This document shows positions 21,094-29,498 of a DNA stretch of 40,719 bases, in pieces (the stretch's first letter is position 1; each line of letters begins with the position of its first letter). Source of the stretch: an uncultured Flavobacteriales bacterium (GTDB taxonomy: Bacteria; Bacteroidota; Bacteroidia; Flavobacteriales; BACL11); the NCBI GenBank assembly GCA_950069165.1, contig CATMIT010000003.1, positions 1-40,719 of the forward strand, written 5' to 3'. The position numbers and the translations under genes were made by a program. The notes beneath the pieces are model-generated. The model was not told where the DNA came from. It did no database searches and saw only the letters and a program-made list of their open reading frames with translations.

Positions 21094-21928
21094 ATTTCAC
21101 TATAATAATAATTGCCGATTTATCCAGGCTAAGTTGCATGACAACAGGATATTTTGTTTTGCTATCTACTAACTCAATTCGGCTGGTGTTAGGAGGAGAT
21201 GTCCCCAAACCAATGGCTTTTATCTCAATTGTATTTTCGCCTTTTTGTAATTTGTATTTTATTTTTTTACGTTTTCGTTTTGTTTCATATTCGTTAAGAA
21301 TAATCTTCCCATTGATGATTAGCTGAATTTTATCACCATCCTCCTCATTTGCATCCCAGAGGTAAAGTGTAAGTTTTTCACTCTCCCAATTAAGCACAAA
21401 ATCATCCCCGTCTTTTAGTTGTTTGGTCTGCAAAACAGTAGGCCTTTTTTCTTCAAACTTTTCTATCCTCTTTTTTATCTTCTTTATTTTTTTCTCCAAT
21501 TTCTCTTTTTCCATAAGCAGAATTTTACCACTTGCGCAAGTATCATTATTAGCAAACAAGCCCACAAACTCCCCCTCCAGGCGTTTGTTTCCCAATCGTC
21601 CTTTGATATACAAATTGGCGTGAATAAAACAGAAAGTACTTAAATCTGCTTCCGAGCTTGTGCTAAGTATTTGTGTTTCCTGCAATTGGAAAGATTTATC
21701 CTTTTTGAAATAAATGCCACTGAGATCACTTTTAGTCTCATCAGGGTTGCCTATATTGGTAAGGGAATAACCATTTACCACTCCATTTTCCTCATTAAAA
21801 TGAATACTGAAACTTATGGCAGAATTGTTAGGCAATAATAAAGTTCCTAAATAATTGAACTTTGTAGTTTGTTGTGCATTAGCAAAACCAATAAATAAAC
21901 TAAAAATAATGAAAATGGACTTTTGCAT
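21092..21928 (-). CDS. hypothetical secreted protein
   Basis: 278 aa, signal peptide MQKSIFIIFSLFIGFANAQ, Lys/Glu-rich central helix, beta-rich C-terminal part; no family recognised. Confidence 0.8.
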   Translation of the reverse strand: MQKSIFIIFSLFIGFANAQQTTKFNYLGTLLLPNNSAISFSIHFNEENGVVNGYSLTNIGNPDETKSDLSGIYFKKDKSFQLQETQILSTSSEADLSTFCFIHANLYIKGRLGNKRLEGEFVGLFANNDTCASGKILLMEKEKLEKKIKKIKKRIEKFEEKRPTVLQTKQLKDGDDFVLNWESEKLTLYLWDANEEDGDKIQLIINGKIILNEYETKRKRKKIKYKLQKGENTIEIKAIGLGTSPPNTSRIELVDSKTKYPVVMQLSLDKSAIIIIVK

Positions 21929-21932
21929 GGTG

Positions 21933-21940
21933 CAAAACTA
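21933..21940 (-). promoter_or_regulatory. candidate -7 element TAGTTTTG (minus strand)
   Basis: Exact TAnnTTTG on the minus strand, 4 nt before the ATG of the 21092..21928 gene. Confidence 0.45.
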
Positions 21941-21993
21941 TTAAAGAAAAGGCAATTTACTATGCTAAGCATAATACTTTATTTTAAATGCTT

Positions 21994-22001
21994 TATTTTT
22001 G
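21994..22001 (+). promoter_or_regulatory. candidate -7 element TATTTTTG for the small-paralog cluster
   Basis: Exact TAnnTTTG 29 nt before ATG 22031; 13-nt palindrome TATGCTAAGCATA at 21961-21973 lies in the -33 region. Confidence 0.45.
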
Positions 22002-22030
22002 TATCGTTAGTATTCAAAACATTTTGAATT

Positions 22031-22336
22031 ATGCGAAAACTAATACTGCTTTTAATTACACTTACTATAATAACAAATGTAAGTTATGCTTCTTTTCCTG
22101 TTACAAAACCTGAAGAGGTTCCAGATAATATGCCTTGGTATTTGCAAATCCTAGTTGGTTTTATTTTCGCAACACTATTTGCAATTGTTTACTATTTTTA
22201 TAAAAAATATAAAAGTTATAATTTAATTGAGGATGATAAAATAAGAGTAAGAAAGAAAACAAAATTTCAAATTACTATTGCTTTAATCGTACTTGGGTTT
22301 TTAATTCTTGGTATGTCAGCAATGTCTATGAATTAG
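22031..22336 (+). CDS. small two-TM membrane protein, paralog 1 of 3
   Basis: 101 aa; MRKLILLLITLTIITNVSYASFPV signal region shared with the next two genes; two TM segments separated by a basic loop. Confidence 0.75.
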   Translation: MRKLILLLITLTIITNVSYASFPVTKPEEVPDNMPWYLQILVGFIFATLFAIVYYFYKKYKSYNLIEDDKIRVRKKTKFQITIALIVLGFLILGMSAMSMN

Positions 22337-22339
22337 AAA

Positions 22340-22660
22340 ATGAAAAAACTAATACTAATTTTAATAACGCTAACTACACTTACAAATGTGAGTTATGCTT
22401 CTTATCCTGTAACTGAAAGCCTACAAACTGAAATTATTGAAAACGCTACCATCCTCAATACGCCTGAGTCTTCTCTGTACATGATTTTGGGATTCTTTGT
22501 TGGGTTCTTTAGTTGGTTTCTCCTGCTTTTACCTCTTTTATTGTTGTTTGTTCCTAATAAAAGTTTCAGAATTGGGATTATTTCTGGCTTTTTGGTTATG
22601 CTTATTTTACTTGTATTCTTTTTAGGTGGTATTGGTTTTGGTTCTGTGATGGGGGGATAA
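22340..22660 (+). CDS. small two-TM membrane protein, paralog 2 of 3
   Basis: 106 aa; MKKLILILITLTTLTNVSYASYPV shared signal region, two TM segments, C-terminal GSVMGG. Confidence 0.75.
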   Translation: MKKLILILITLTTLTNVSYASYPVTESLQTEIIENATILNTPESSLYMILGFFVGFFSWFLLLLPLLLLFVPNKSFRIGIISGFLVMLILLVFFLGGIGFGSVMGG

Positions 22661-22671
22661 AAAAGAAAACA

Positions 22672-22989
22672 ATGAAAAAATTACTCTTACTTTTAATTAC
22701 ACTTACTACATTTGTAAATGTGAGTTATGCTTCATTCCCTGTTGTTGCTAGTTTTGAAAATAAATTATCTACAAACATTCCGATTGGAGAGATTTTAGGA
22801 CCTTTGTTTGGTCTTACTCTACTGGTTACGGCATTTTATATTTTTAATCGATTTTTTAGAAAAGGTAATACTGTAAGAAGATGGATGTGGTAAAATTTTT
22901 GGTTATTACTTGGTTCCCTTGTATTGTTATTGATCTTAATTTTCGGTATAGTTATTGCAATTTATGGCGGTGGTGTTAGTGGTGGGTAA
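22672..22989 (+). pseudogene. small membrane protein, paralog 3 of 3, interrupted by in-frame TAA at 22891-22893
   Basis: ORF 22672..22893 ends ...VRRWMW*; same frame continues NFWLLLGSLVLLLILIFGIVIAIYGGGVSGG to TAA at 22987-22989, giving 105 codons, matching paralogs of 101 and 106 aa. Confidence 0.6.
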
Positions 22990-22993
22990 TAAC

Positions 22994-23027
22994 AAAAAAT
23001 CCCCACCAATAATGGCAGGGATTTTTA
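22994..23027. terminator. bidirectional rho-independent terminator between the paralog cluster and groEL
   Basis: AAAAATCCCCACCA-ATAA-TGGCAGGGATTTTT, 14-bp stem with two G-U pairs, A/T runs on both sides. Confidence 0.8.
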
Positions 23028-23049
23028 ATAAACATCTAACGCAATGGGT

Positions 23050-24681
23050 TTACATCATTCCTGGCATACCGCCACCACCCATAGGAGGCATAGCTGGTTC
23101 GTTTTCAGGAATATCAGCAATTACGCATTCAGTTGTAAGCAACATTCCCGCCACTGATGCCGCATGCTCTAAAGCAATACGAACTACTTTTACTGGGTCA
23201 ATAACCCCTGCTTTGTAGAGGTTTTCGTATTTTTCTGTTTTGGCATTAAAACCAAAATCTTCTTTTCCCTCTTTTATTTTAGCAACCACTACCGAGCTTT
23301 CCACACCAGCATTTTCTACTATTTGTCTTAGTGGCTCTTCCACTGCTCTTTCAATAATGCTGATACCTGTTTTCTCATCTTCATTTTCAGCTTTTACTTT
23401 AGAAAGCGAATCAGCAGCCCTTACAATAGCCACTCCACCACCTGGAACAATTCCTTCTTCCACAGCAGCTCTGGTTGCAGCTAATGCATCATCTACTCTG
23501 TCTTTCTTTTCTTTCATTTCAATTTCAGATGCAGCCCCAATGTACAACACCGCAACTCCACCAGCTAATTTAGCCAATCTTTCCTGTAGTTTTTCTCTAT
23601 CATAGTCAGAAGTGGTGCTTTCAATTTGTGCTTTGATTTGGTTTACTCTTGCTTTAATATCCGATTTGTTTCCTGCTCCATTTATAATGGTTGTATTGTC
23701 CTTATCAATTATAATTTTTTCAGCTCCTCCCAACATTTCAATAGTAGTTGCATCCAATTTAAAACCTCTTTCTTCCGACACTACAGTTCCTGATGTAAGA
23801 ATTGCGATATCTTCCAACATGGCTTTTCTTCTATCTCCAAACCCTGGCGCTTTAACGGCTGCTACTTTTAGGGACCCTCTTAGTTTGTTTACTACCAAAG
23901 TAGATAATGCTTCTCCATCCACATCTTCTGCAATAATTAAAAGTGGTCTTCCATCTTGTGCGGTTTGTTCCAATATTGGCAATAAGTCCTTCATTGCCGA
24001 TATCTTTTTGTCATAAATAAGGATATAAGGATTTTCCAGTTCGGTTTCCATTTTGTCGGCATCCGTAATAAAATAAGGAGAAAGGTAACCTCTGTCAAAC
24101 TGCATTCCTTCCACTACTTCCACAGTGGTTTCCGTTCCTTTTGCTTCCTCCACAGTAATAACCCCCTCTGTTTTTACTTTTTTCATTGCTTCCGCAATAA
24201 GTTCACCAATGATGTTGTCATTATTGGCAGAAATTGCCGCTACTTGCTCAATCTTCTCATAGCTATTTCCCACTTCTTTTGATTGTTTTTTAAGGTCAGC
24301 AACAATAGCCGCTACTGCTTTGTCAATTCCTCTTTTTAAATCCATTGGGTTCGCGCCAGCAGCTACATTTTTAAGTCCTGAACTAATTATTGCTTGTCCT
24401 AAAAGCGTTGCGGTAGTAGTACCATCTCCTGCCAAATCTGCAGTTTTTGATGCTACTTCTTTTAGCATTTGTGCACCCATGTTTTCGATAGGGTCTGCCA
24501 GTTCAATTTCTTTTGCTACAGTTACACCATCTTTTGTAATGGATGGTCCTCCAAATTTTTTGTCAATAATTACATTTCTTCCTTTTGGACCTAATGTAAC
24601 TTTTACTGCATTTGCAAGGGCATCTGCCCCTCTTTTAAGAGCATCTCTTGCCTGTGTGTCAAATGTGATTTCTTTTGCCAT
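23050..24681 (-). CDS. groEL: chaperonin GroEL
   Basis: [42 protein letters not shown]-terminal GGGGMPGMM. Confidence 0.99.
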   Translation of the reverse strand: MAKEITFDTQARDALKRGADALANAVKVTLGPKGRNVIIDKKFGGPSITKDGVTVAKEIELADPIENMGAQMLKEVASKTADLAGDGTTTATLLGQAIISSGLKNVAAGANPMDLKRGIDKAVAAIVADLKKQSKEVGNSYEKIEQVAAISANNDNIIGELIAEAMKKVKTEGVITVEEAKGTETTVEVVEGMQFDRGYLSPYFITDADKMETELENPYILIYDKKISAMKDLLPILEQTAQDGRPLLIIAEDVDGEALSTLVVNKLRGSLKVAAVKAPGFGDRRKAMLEDIAILTSGTVVSEERGFKLDATTIEMLGGAEKIIIDKDNTTIINGAGNKSDIKARVNQIKAQIESTTSDYDREKLQERLAKLAGGVAVLYIGAASEIEMKEKKDRVDDALAATRAAVEEGIVPGGGVAIVRAADSLSKVKAENEDEKTGISIIERAVEEPLRQIVENAGVESSVVVAKIKEGKEDFGFNAKTEKYENLYKAGVIDPVKVVRIALEHAASVAGMLLTTECVIADIPENEPAMPPMGGGGMPGMM

Positions 24682-24708
24682 TTCATTTATTTTTTAGTTT
24701 ATTATTAA

Positions 24709-24990
24709 TTATCCGATTATTGCAAGTATGTCCGATTCCTTCATGATAAGGTAGTCCTCTCCATCATATTTAAGTTCGGTTCCAGCATATTTTCCATACA
24801 ATACTAAATCCCCTTTTTTTACAGTAATAGGATTGTCTTTTGTGCCTTTCCCTACAGCCACAATACTTCCTTTTTGTGGTTTTTCTTGTGCGGTATCAGG
24901 AATAATAATTCCAGAAGCTGTTTTGGTTTCTGCTGCAGATGGGTGCACAAGCACTCTATCTGCAAGAGGTGTAATTTTTGTTTTAGTCAT
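24709..24990 (-). CDS. groES: co-chaperonin GroES
   Basis: [59 protein letters not shown]. Confidence 0.98.
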   Translation of the reverse strand: MTKTKITPLADRVLVHPSAAETKTASGIIIPDTAQEKPQKGSIVAVGKGTKDNPITVKKGDLVLYGKYAGTELKYDGEDYLIMKESDILAIIG

Positions 24991-25033
24991 TTTTTATTTT
25001 TTTAATTTAAAATTTAGTTCTGCAAACTATAAC

Positions 25034-25049
25034 TGCATAAAGCGTGCCA
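25034..25049 (-). promoter_or_regulatory. candidate sigma54 (RpoN) -24/-12 promoter upstream of groES
   Basis: Minus-strand TGGCACGCTTTATGCA; GG (25047-25048) and GC (25035-25036) separated by 10 nt, -24 hexamer TGGCAC exact; -12 to groES ATG about 45 nt. Confidence 0.7.
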
Positions 25050-25060
25050 AATGGGGCAAT

Positions 25061-25152
25061 GTGTAAGTTTGTCAGTTTTATTAGTGTTACTGTGTAAGTT
25101 TGTCAGTTTTATTAGTGTTACTGTGTAAGTTTGTCAGTTTTATTAGTGTTAA
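25061..25152. repeat. three contiguous 31-bp direct repeats (GTGTAAGTTTGTCAGTTTTATTAGTGTTACT)
   Basis: Units 25061-25091, 25092-25122 and 25123-25152, identical apart from the last bases of unit 3; abuts the secG stop codon. Confidence 0.97.
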
Positions 25153-25488
25153 CTATTGCTCTTCCTGTATAGGAGTGCCGACAGGCAAGTTCGGTATTTG
25201 CTGTGGCACAAGCGACTGATCGATTTGCTCTTGCATTATTGATTCTGGCTCATCTGTGTTTGTTCTTGGAATAGCAAAGTTAGAAAGCAAGCTAAGCGAA
25301 ATAAGTGCTATTGCCAATGTCCAAGTTGCTTTTTCCAAAAAGTCAGTGGTTTGTTTAGCGCCCATCATTTGGCTTGCCCCACCACCAAAAGTAGAAGAAA
25401 GTCCGCCTCCTTTTGGGTTTTGCACTAGCACAACTAACACCAGTAGAATACAGCAAATAATAATAAGGATTGCAAAAATTGTATACAT
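25153..25488 (-). CDS. secG: preprotein translocase subunit SecG
   Basis: Two TM segments; VLVVLVQNPKGGGLSSTFGGGASQMMGAKQTTDFLEKATW. Confidence 0.94.
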   Translation of the reverse strand: MYTIFAILIIICCILLVLVVLVQNPKGGGLSSTFGGGASQMMGAKQTTDFLEKATWTLAIALISLSLLSNFAIPRTNTDEPESIMQEQIDQSLVPQQIPNLPVGTPIQEEQ

Positions 25489-25489
25489 T

Positions 25490-26197
25490 TTATTTTTCTT
25501 TTAAGTCGTAAATTAATTTTATTTGGTTTGCAAAGGAACCACTTTTTTGTGGATATTTCAAACTTAATTTCTCATAAGCTGCTATGGCCTTTTTGTAATG
25601 CCCCTGTTCTAGATATACCCTTGCCAAAGTTTCGGTTACAATCTCCTGATTTTCTATTAAACTTTGCTCTGCCGATTTCGAAGGCGAGAAAAATTCTTCT
25701 CTTTTTGGCTTGTTGATCCTTGGCTCTTGCTCAATAAATTTGTTAATCAAATTTTCACTGCTTTGCTGTTTTCTGTCAATCTTTTTAACTTTTGTAAGTG
25801 CAAGCCACTCTGCAAAAGAATGGGTTTCATTTTCGGTGAATTCTAGTGGTTTGCCAATTTCCAATTCTTTTTCTGGGGTTGCTGTTTCTGGTTTTTGCTC
25901 TATCTTTACCATTTCTTTTTCAGCAGTTGGTTTCTCAATAATTTCCTCAGCAACTTTCACATTTTCAGTAATAAGATTGAAAAGTAGTTTCCTATTCCCA
26001 GCATAGGCAGCTGCCTTTCTGAGTTGAGAATTATAACTAATGCTATCGGTATTGTAAAGCCCTTTGGCGTAGAGAAGTTGCATGCTGGTGAAATAAGGAA
26101 ATGCCTGCAAACTAATGCGCATATCGGCAATTTCTGCTTTTCCAATATCCATTGGATTTTGTATATTTTCTATGAGTTTTTCGTTTCGCATTACCAA
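25490..26197 (-). CDS. hypothetical TPR-like protein
   Basis: C-terminal TPR-like ETLARVYLEQGHYKKAIAAYEKLSLKYPQKS; between lptE and secG. Confidence 0.75.
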   Translation of the reverse strand: MVMRNEKLIENIQNPMDIGKAEIADMRISLQAFPYFTSMQLLYAKGLYNTDSISYNSQLRKAAAYAGNRKLLFNLITENVKVAEEIIEKPTAEKEMVKIEQKPETATPEKELEIGKPLEFTENETHSFAEWLALTKVKKIDRKQQSSENLINKFIEQEPRINKPKREEFFSPSKSAEQSLIENQEIVTETLARVYLEQGHYKKAIAAYEKLSLKYPQKSGSFANQIKLIYDLKEK

Positions 26198-26697
26198 TTC
26201 ACCACTGCTTTGTTGAAAATATCTTCTGCCAATTCGTTTGTAATCTGTTCGATTAAATCTTCTTCAACATCTGCTAAACTTTGGCTACTAACATAATCGG
26301 CATAACGAGAAAATTTTTGCTCAAAATTTTCGCTTTCATCTTTTGTATTTTCAAACTTTACTTTGACCACAATGGTTAAGCGGTTTTGTGCTGCCTGCTC
26401 ATTGGCTTGAATAGCAATGGGCTTTATTTCATATTTTACAATTTCTCCACTAAAATTTAAATCGCCTTCATCTGCTTCCAAGCTAAGGTTGGTTTGCTCC
26501 AAAAAATAATCTTTCAGCCGTTCGGTAAACACCTGGCTAAGGGTAGGCTGAATAGTAGCTGCACGGTTTGGAAAATACTGTACCGAAACCGTTTTCACAT
26601 CCGGCGAAATGGATGCGCCAGTAAAAGAATAAAAGCCACAAGAGCTTAAAAAAACCATACTAAAAACAACTGCTATTTTGCTACATAATTTAGGCAT
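26191..26697 (-). CDS. lptE: LPS-assembly lipoprotein LptE family
   Basis: Lipoprotein signal FLSSCGFYSFTGASI, SVQYFPNRAATIQPTLSQVFTERLKDYFLEQT. Confidence 0.87.
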   Translation of the reverse strand: MPKLCSKIAVVFSMVFLSSCGFYSFTGASISPDVKTVSVQYFPNRAATIQPTLSQVFTERLKDYFLEQTNLSLEADEGDLNFSGEIVKYEIKPIAIQANEQAAQNRLTIVVKVKFENTKDESENFEQKFSRYADYVSSQSLADVEEDLIEQITNELAEDIFNKAVVNW

Positions 26698-27869
26698 TAC
26701 AAATCAAATTCTTTAATTTTTCTATACAATGTTCGTTCTGAAATCCCCAACTCTTCTGCCGCATATTTTCGCTTTCCTTTGTGTTTTCCCAAAGCCCTTT
26801 CAATCAATATTTTTTCTTGCTGAAAAAGGGATAAATTTTGCGAGACTTCAATGGTTTCTCCAGAATTTTTATTTGGCAACAAAGTTACATTTCCATCCGT
26901 CATATCATCAAATACTTTTGCAGAAGTTCCATCTGTTTGTCCTTGTTTTTGCATCAAATCCACAGTTATTTTCTTTAAATCCGTAAGATCTTTTTTCATA
27001 TCAAAAAGCACTTTGTAAAGAATCTCTCTTTCGGATAGCTCTCCGCTATTTTCTCCTTCAAAAAGCACAGGCATTTTCTGCTCAGTTGTACTTTTCGGAA
27101 TATAAGTATTCAAAGTATCGGCCGTAATATTTCTTTCTTTTTCAATAACTGAAATTTGCGCCACAAAGTTTTTCAGTTGACGGATATTTCCTGGCCAAGG
27201 GTAATTTTTTAGCATTTCCATAGCATCCTCACTAAGACGGATAGGAGGGGTGTTGTATTTGTCGGCAAAATCGGCTGCAAATTTTTTGAAAAGCAAATGT
27301 ATGTCTTCTTTACGATTTCGTAAAGCAGGAATTTGAATACTAACAGTATTCAAGCGGTAAAATAAATCCTCTCGGAATCTTCCTTTTCTAAGGGCCTCTT
27401 GTATATTCACATTGGTAGCCGCCACAATCCTTACATCTGTTTTTTGTGCTTTGGAAGAGCCTACTTTCATAAATTCACCACTTTCCAAAACACGCAACAA
27501 TCTTACTTGTGTAGATAATGGTAATTCTGCAACTTCATCTAAAAAAATAGTACCACCATCTGCCACTTCAAAGTATCCTTTTCTGGAATCGTGCGCGCCA
27601 GTAAATGCCCCTTTTTCATGTCCAAAAAGTTCCGAATCAATAGTCCCTTCTGGAATTGCGCCACAGTTTACAGCCACATAATTGTTGTGTTTTCTTTTGC
27701 TATTCTGATGAATTATTTTTGGAATACTTTCTTTTCCCGTTCCGCTTTCGCCATACACAAAAACAGAAATATCGGTAGGGGAAACTTGCAAGGCTACATC
27801 AATTGCACGAATTAGTTCAGCATCATTACCAATTATTCCAAATCTTTGTTTTGCCTGTTTTGTATCCAT
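26697..27869 (-). CDS. sigma54-dependent transcriptional activator (bEBP), AAA+ and Fis-type HTH, no N-terminal regulatory domain
   Basis: GESGTGKE Walker A near residue 40, GAFTGA loop (27594-27611), GGTIFLDEVAELP, NYPWPGNIRQLKNF, C-terminal KRKYAAEELGISERTLYRKIKEF. Confidence 0.95.
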   Translation of the reverse strand: MDTKQAKQRFGIIGNDAELIRAIDVALQVSPTDISVFVYGESGTGKESIPKIIHQNSKRKHNNYVAVNCGAIPEGTIDSELFGHEKGAFTGAHDSRKGYFEVADGGTIFLDEVAELPLSTQVRLLRVLESGEFMKVGSSKAQKTDVRIVAATNVNIQEALRKGRFREDLFYRLNTVSIQIPALRNRKEDIHLLFKKFAADFADKYNTPPIRLSEDAMEMLKNYPWPGNIRQLKNFVAQISVIEKERNITADTLNTYIPKSTTEQKMPVLFEGENSGELSEREILYKVLFDMKKDLTDLKKITVDLMQKQGQTDGTSAKVFDDMTDGNVTLLPNKNSGETIEVSQNLSLFQQEKILIERALGKHKGKRKYAAEELGISERTLYRKIKEFDL

Positions 27870-27870
27870 T

Positions 27871-29319
27871 TTATATTACTTTTCCTTTGAGTGTTGCGGC
27901 TGTGCAGTCCTGAATCTGTACTTTTACATAAGTTCCTTTTTTATGTTTATTTTTAGCAAAAACAACTACTTTATTTTGCCTTGTTCTCCCATACAATTTT
28001 TCAGCAGATTTTTTGGAAGTTCCCTCAATCAAAACCTCATAAGTTTTGCCGATAGTTTCCTTATTTCTAAGTAAAGAATGCGCCATTTGTTTTTCAATTA
28101 TTTCGGTCAATCTTTTTTGTTTTATTTCCTCTGGGACATTATCTTTCCATTTCCTTTGCGCTGGAGTATTTGGTCTTTCAGAATACTTGAACATATAGCC
28201 AAAATCAAAAATTACTTTATCCATTAAACCCAAAGTATCTTTGTGGTCAATATCACTTTCAGTGCAAAATCCAGAAATCATATCCATGGAAACAGCACAA
28301 TCGGGCAAAATTTCGTGAATCTTTTCTATTCTTTGCAAATATTCTTCTTTGGTATAACCTCTGTTCATTTTTTTCAAAATATGATTGCTTCCAGATTGAA
28401 CAGGCAAATGAATGTAGTTGCAAATGTTGTCATATTTCGACATTATATGTAACACATCATCTGTCATGTCTTGCGGGTTAGATGTTGAAAATCGAATCCT
28501 CAATTTCGGACTTACCTTAGCAACTAATTCCATTAATTGAGCAAAACTCACACTCTCTTTTTGCTTTTTTTTATTTAAATTTTTGAACTCTTTTTTTAAT
28601 CCACCTCCATGCCAAAGGTAGGAATCTACATTTTGCCCTAAAAGGGTAACCTCCCTGAATCCATCCGCAATCAATTGCTTGCATTCCTTTACTATACTTT
28701 CCGGATCTCGGCTTCTCTCTCTGCCTCTTGTAAAAGGCACTACACAAAAAGTACACATATTATCGCAACCTCTAGTAATAGAAACAAAAGCCGTAACCCC
28801 ATTTCCGCCCAAACGAACAGGGCTAATTTCAGCATATGTTTCTTCTTTTGAGAGGATTACATTTACCGCTTTTCTGCCGTCATCCACTTGTTTTATAAGG
28901 TTAGGTAAATCTCGGTATGCATCTGGTCCTACCACAATATCTACTAACTTTTCCTCTTCCAAAAATTTTTCTTTTAACCTTTCGGCCATACAGCCCAAAA
29001 CACCGACAATCATTCCTGGGTTTTTCTTTTTCTTAATGGAATTATAGACTTGCAATCTTTTTCTTATCGTTTGTTCGGCCTTTTCTCTGATTGAGCAAGT
29101 ATTTACAAATACCAAATCAGCCTTTTCAATATCCTTTGTAGTTGAAAATCCTTCTCCAGAAAGTATGGAGGCTACAATCTCAGAATCGGAGAAATTCATC
29201 TGGCAACCATAACTTTCTATATACACTTTTTTACTGTCATTTTTAGCAGTAGAAAGCGATAATGATTCACCTTGTCTTTTTTCGTCTATCTGTTTTTCTA
29301 TCAAATTCTCAAAATCCAT
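27871..29319 (-). CDS. miaB: tRNA-2-methylthio-N6-dimethylallyladenosine synthase MiaB
   Basis: [44 protein letters not shown] radical-SAM CxxxCxxC, C-terminal TRAM. Confidence 0.97.
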   Translation of the reverse strand: MDFENLIEKQIDEKRQGESLSLSTAKNDSKKVYIESYGCQMNFSDSEIVASILSGEGFSTTKDIEKADLVFVNTCSIREKAEQTIRKRLQVYNSIKKKKNPGMIVGVLGCMAERLKEKFLEEEKLVDIVVGPDAYRDLPNLIKQVDDGRKAVNVILSKEETYAEISPVRLGGNGVTAFVSITRGCDNMCTFCVVPFTRGRERSRDPESIVKECKQLIADGFREVTLLGQNVDSYLWHGGGLKKEFKNLNKKKQKESVSFAQLMELVAKVSPKLRIRFSTSNPQDMTDDVLHIMSKYDNICNYIHLPVQSGSNHILKKMNRGYTKEEYLQRIEKIHEILPDCAVSMDMISGFCTESDIDHKDTLGLMDKVIFDFGYMFKYSERPNTPAQRKWKDNVPEEIKQKRLTEIIEKQMAHSLLRNKETIGKTYEVLIEGTSKKSAEKLYGRTRQNKVVVFAKNKHKKGTYVKVQIQDCTAATLKGKVI

Positions 29320-29338
29320 TTTCTTTATTTTCGGGCAG

Positions 29339-29346
29339 CAAAGTTA
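29339..29346 (-). promoter_or_regulatory. candidate -7 element TAACTTTG for the miaB operon
   Basis: Exact TAnnTTTG on the minus strand; TTG 22 nt upstream. Confidence 0.55.
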
Positions 29347-29356
29347 AATAAAAAAT

Positions 29357-29379
29357 CTGTCAAACTGACAATGTGGCAG
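29357..29379. promoter_or_regulatory. candidate operator CTGTCA-AAC-TGACA-ATG-TGGCAG (three TGNCA elements, 8-bp period)
   Basis: Perfect TGTCA/TGACA inverted repeat plus a third TGGCA at the same spacing, overlapping the -33 region of the miaB promoter. Confidence 0.5.
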
Positions 29380-29460
29380 AATTTCAATTTTCTTATATTA
29401 TTTATAATATAATGGATGTGTCAGTAAAAATTGGATTTGGATAAGTTAAAAAAACTTTAT

Positions 29461-29468
29461 TTTCTTTG
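29461..29468 (+). promoter_or_regulatory. candidate topA -7 element TTTCTTTG with TTTG 21 nt upstream
   Basis: 7/8 match to TAnnTTTG; TTTG at 29436-29439. Confidence 0.45.
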
Positions 29469-29498
29469 CACAAAATTTAGAAATCAAATAATTAAGGT

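Noticed and set aside
22955-24697. Plus-strand ORFs 22955..23218, 23240..23605, 23612..24016 and 24320..24697
   Set aside because: Antisense to groEL, low-complexity Ser/Ala/Pro-rich translations typical of shadow frames of a codon-biased gene.
24991-25060. CIRCE element for groESL
   Set aside because: No TTAGCACTC-N9-GAGTGCTAA-like inverted repeat in the groES upstream region.
25061-25152. CRISPR-like array
   Set aside because: The 31-bp units are directly contiguous with no spacers, only three copies, and no cas genes nearby; a simple tandem repeat.
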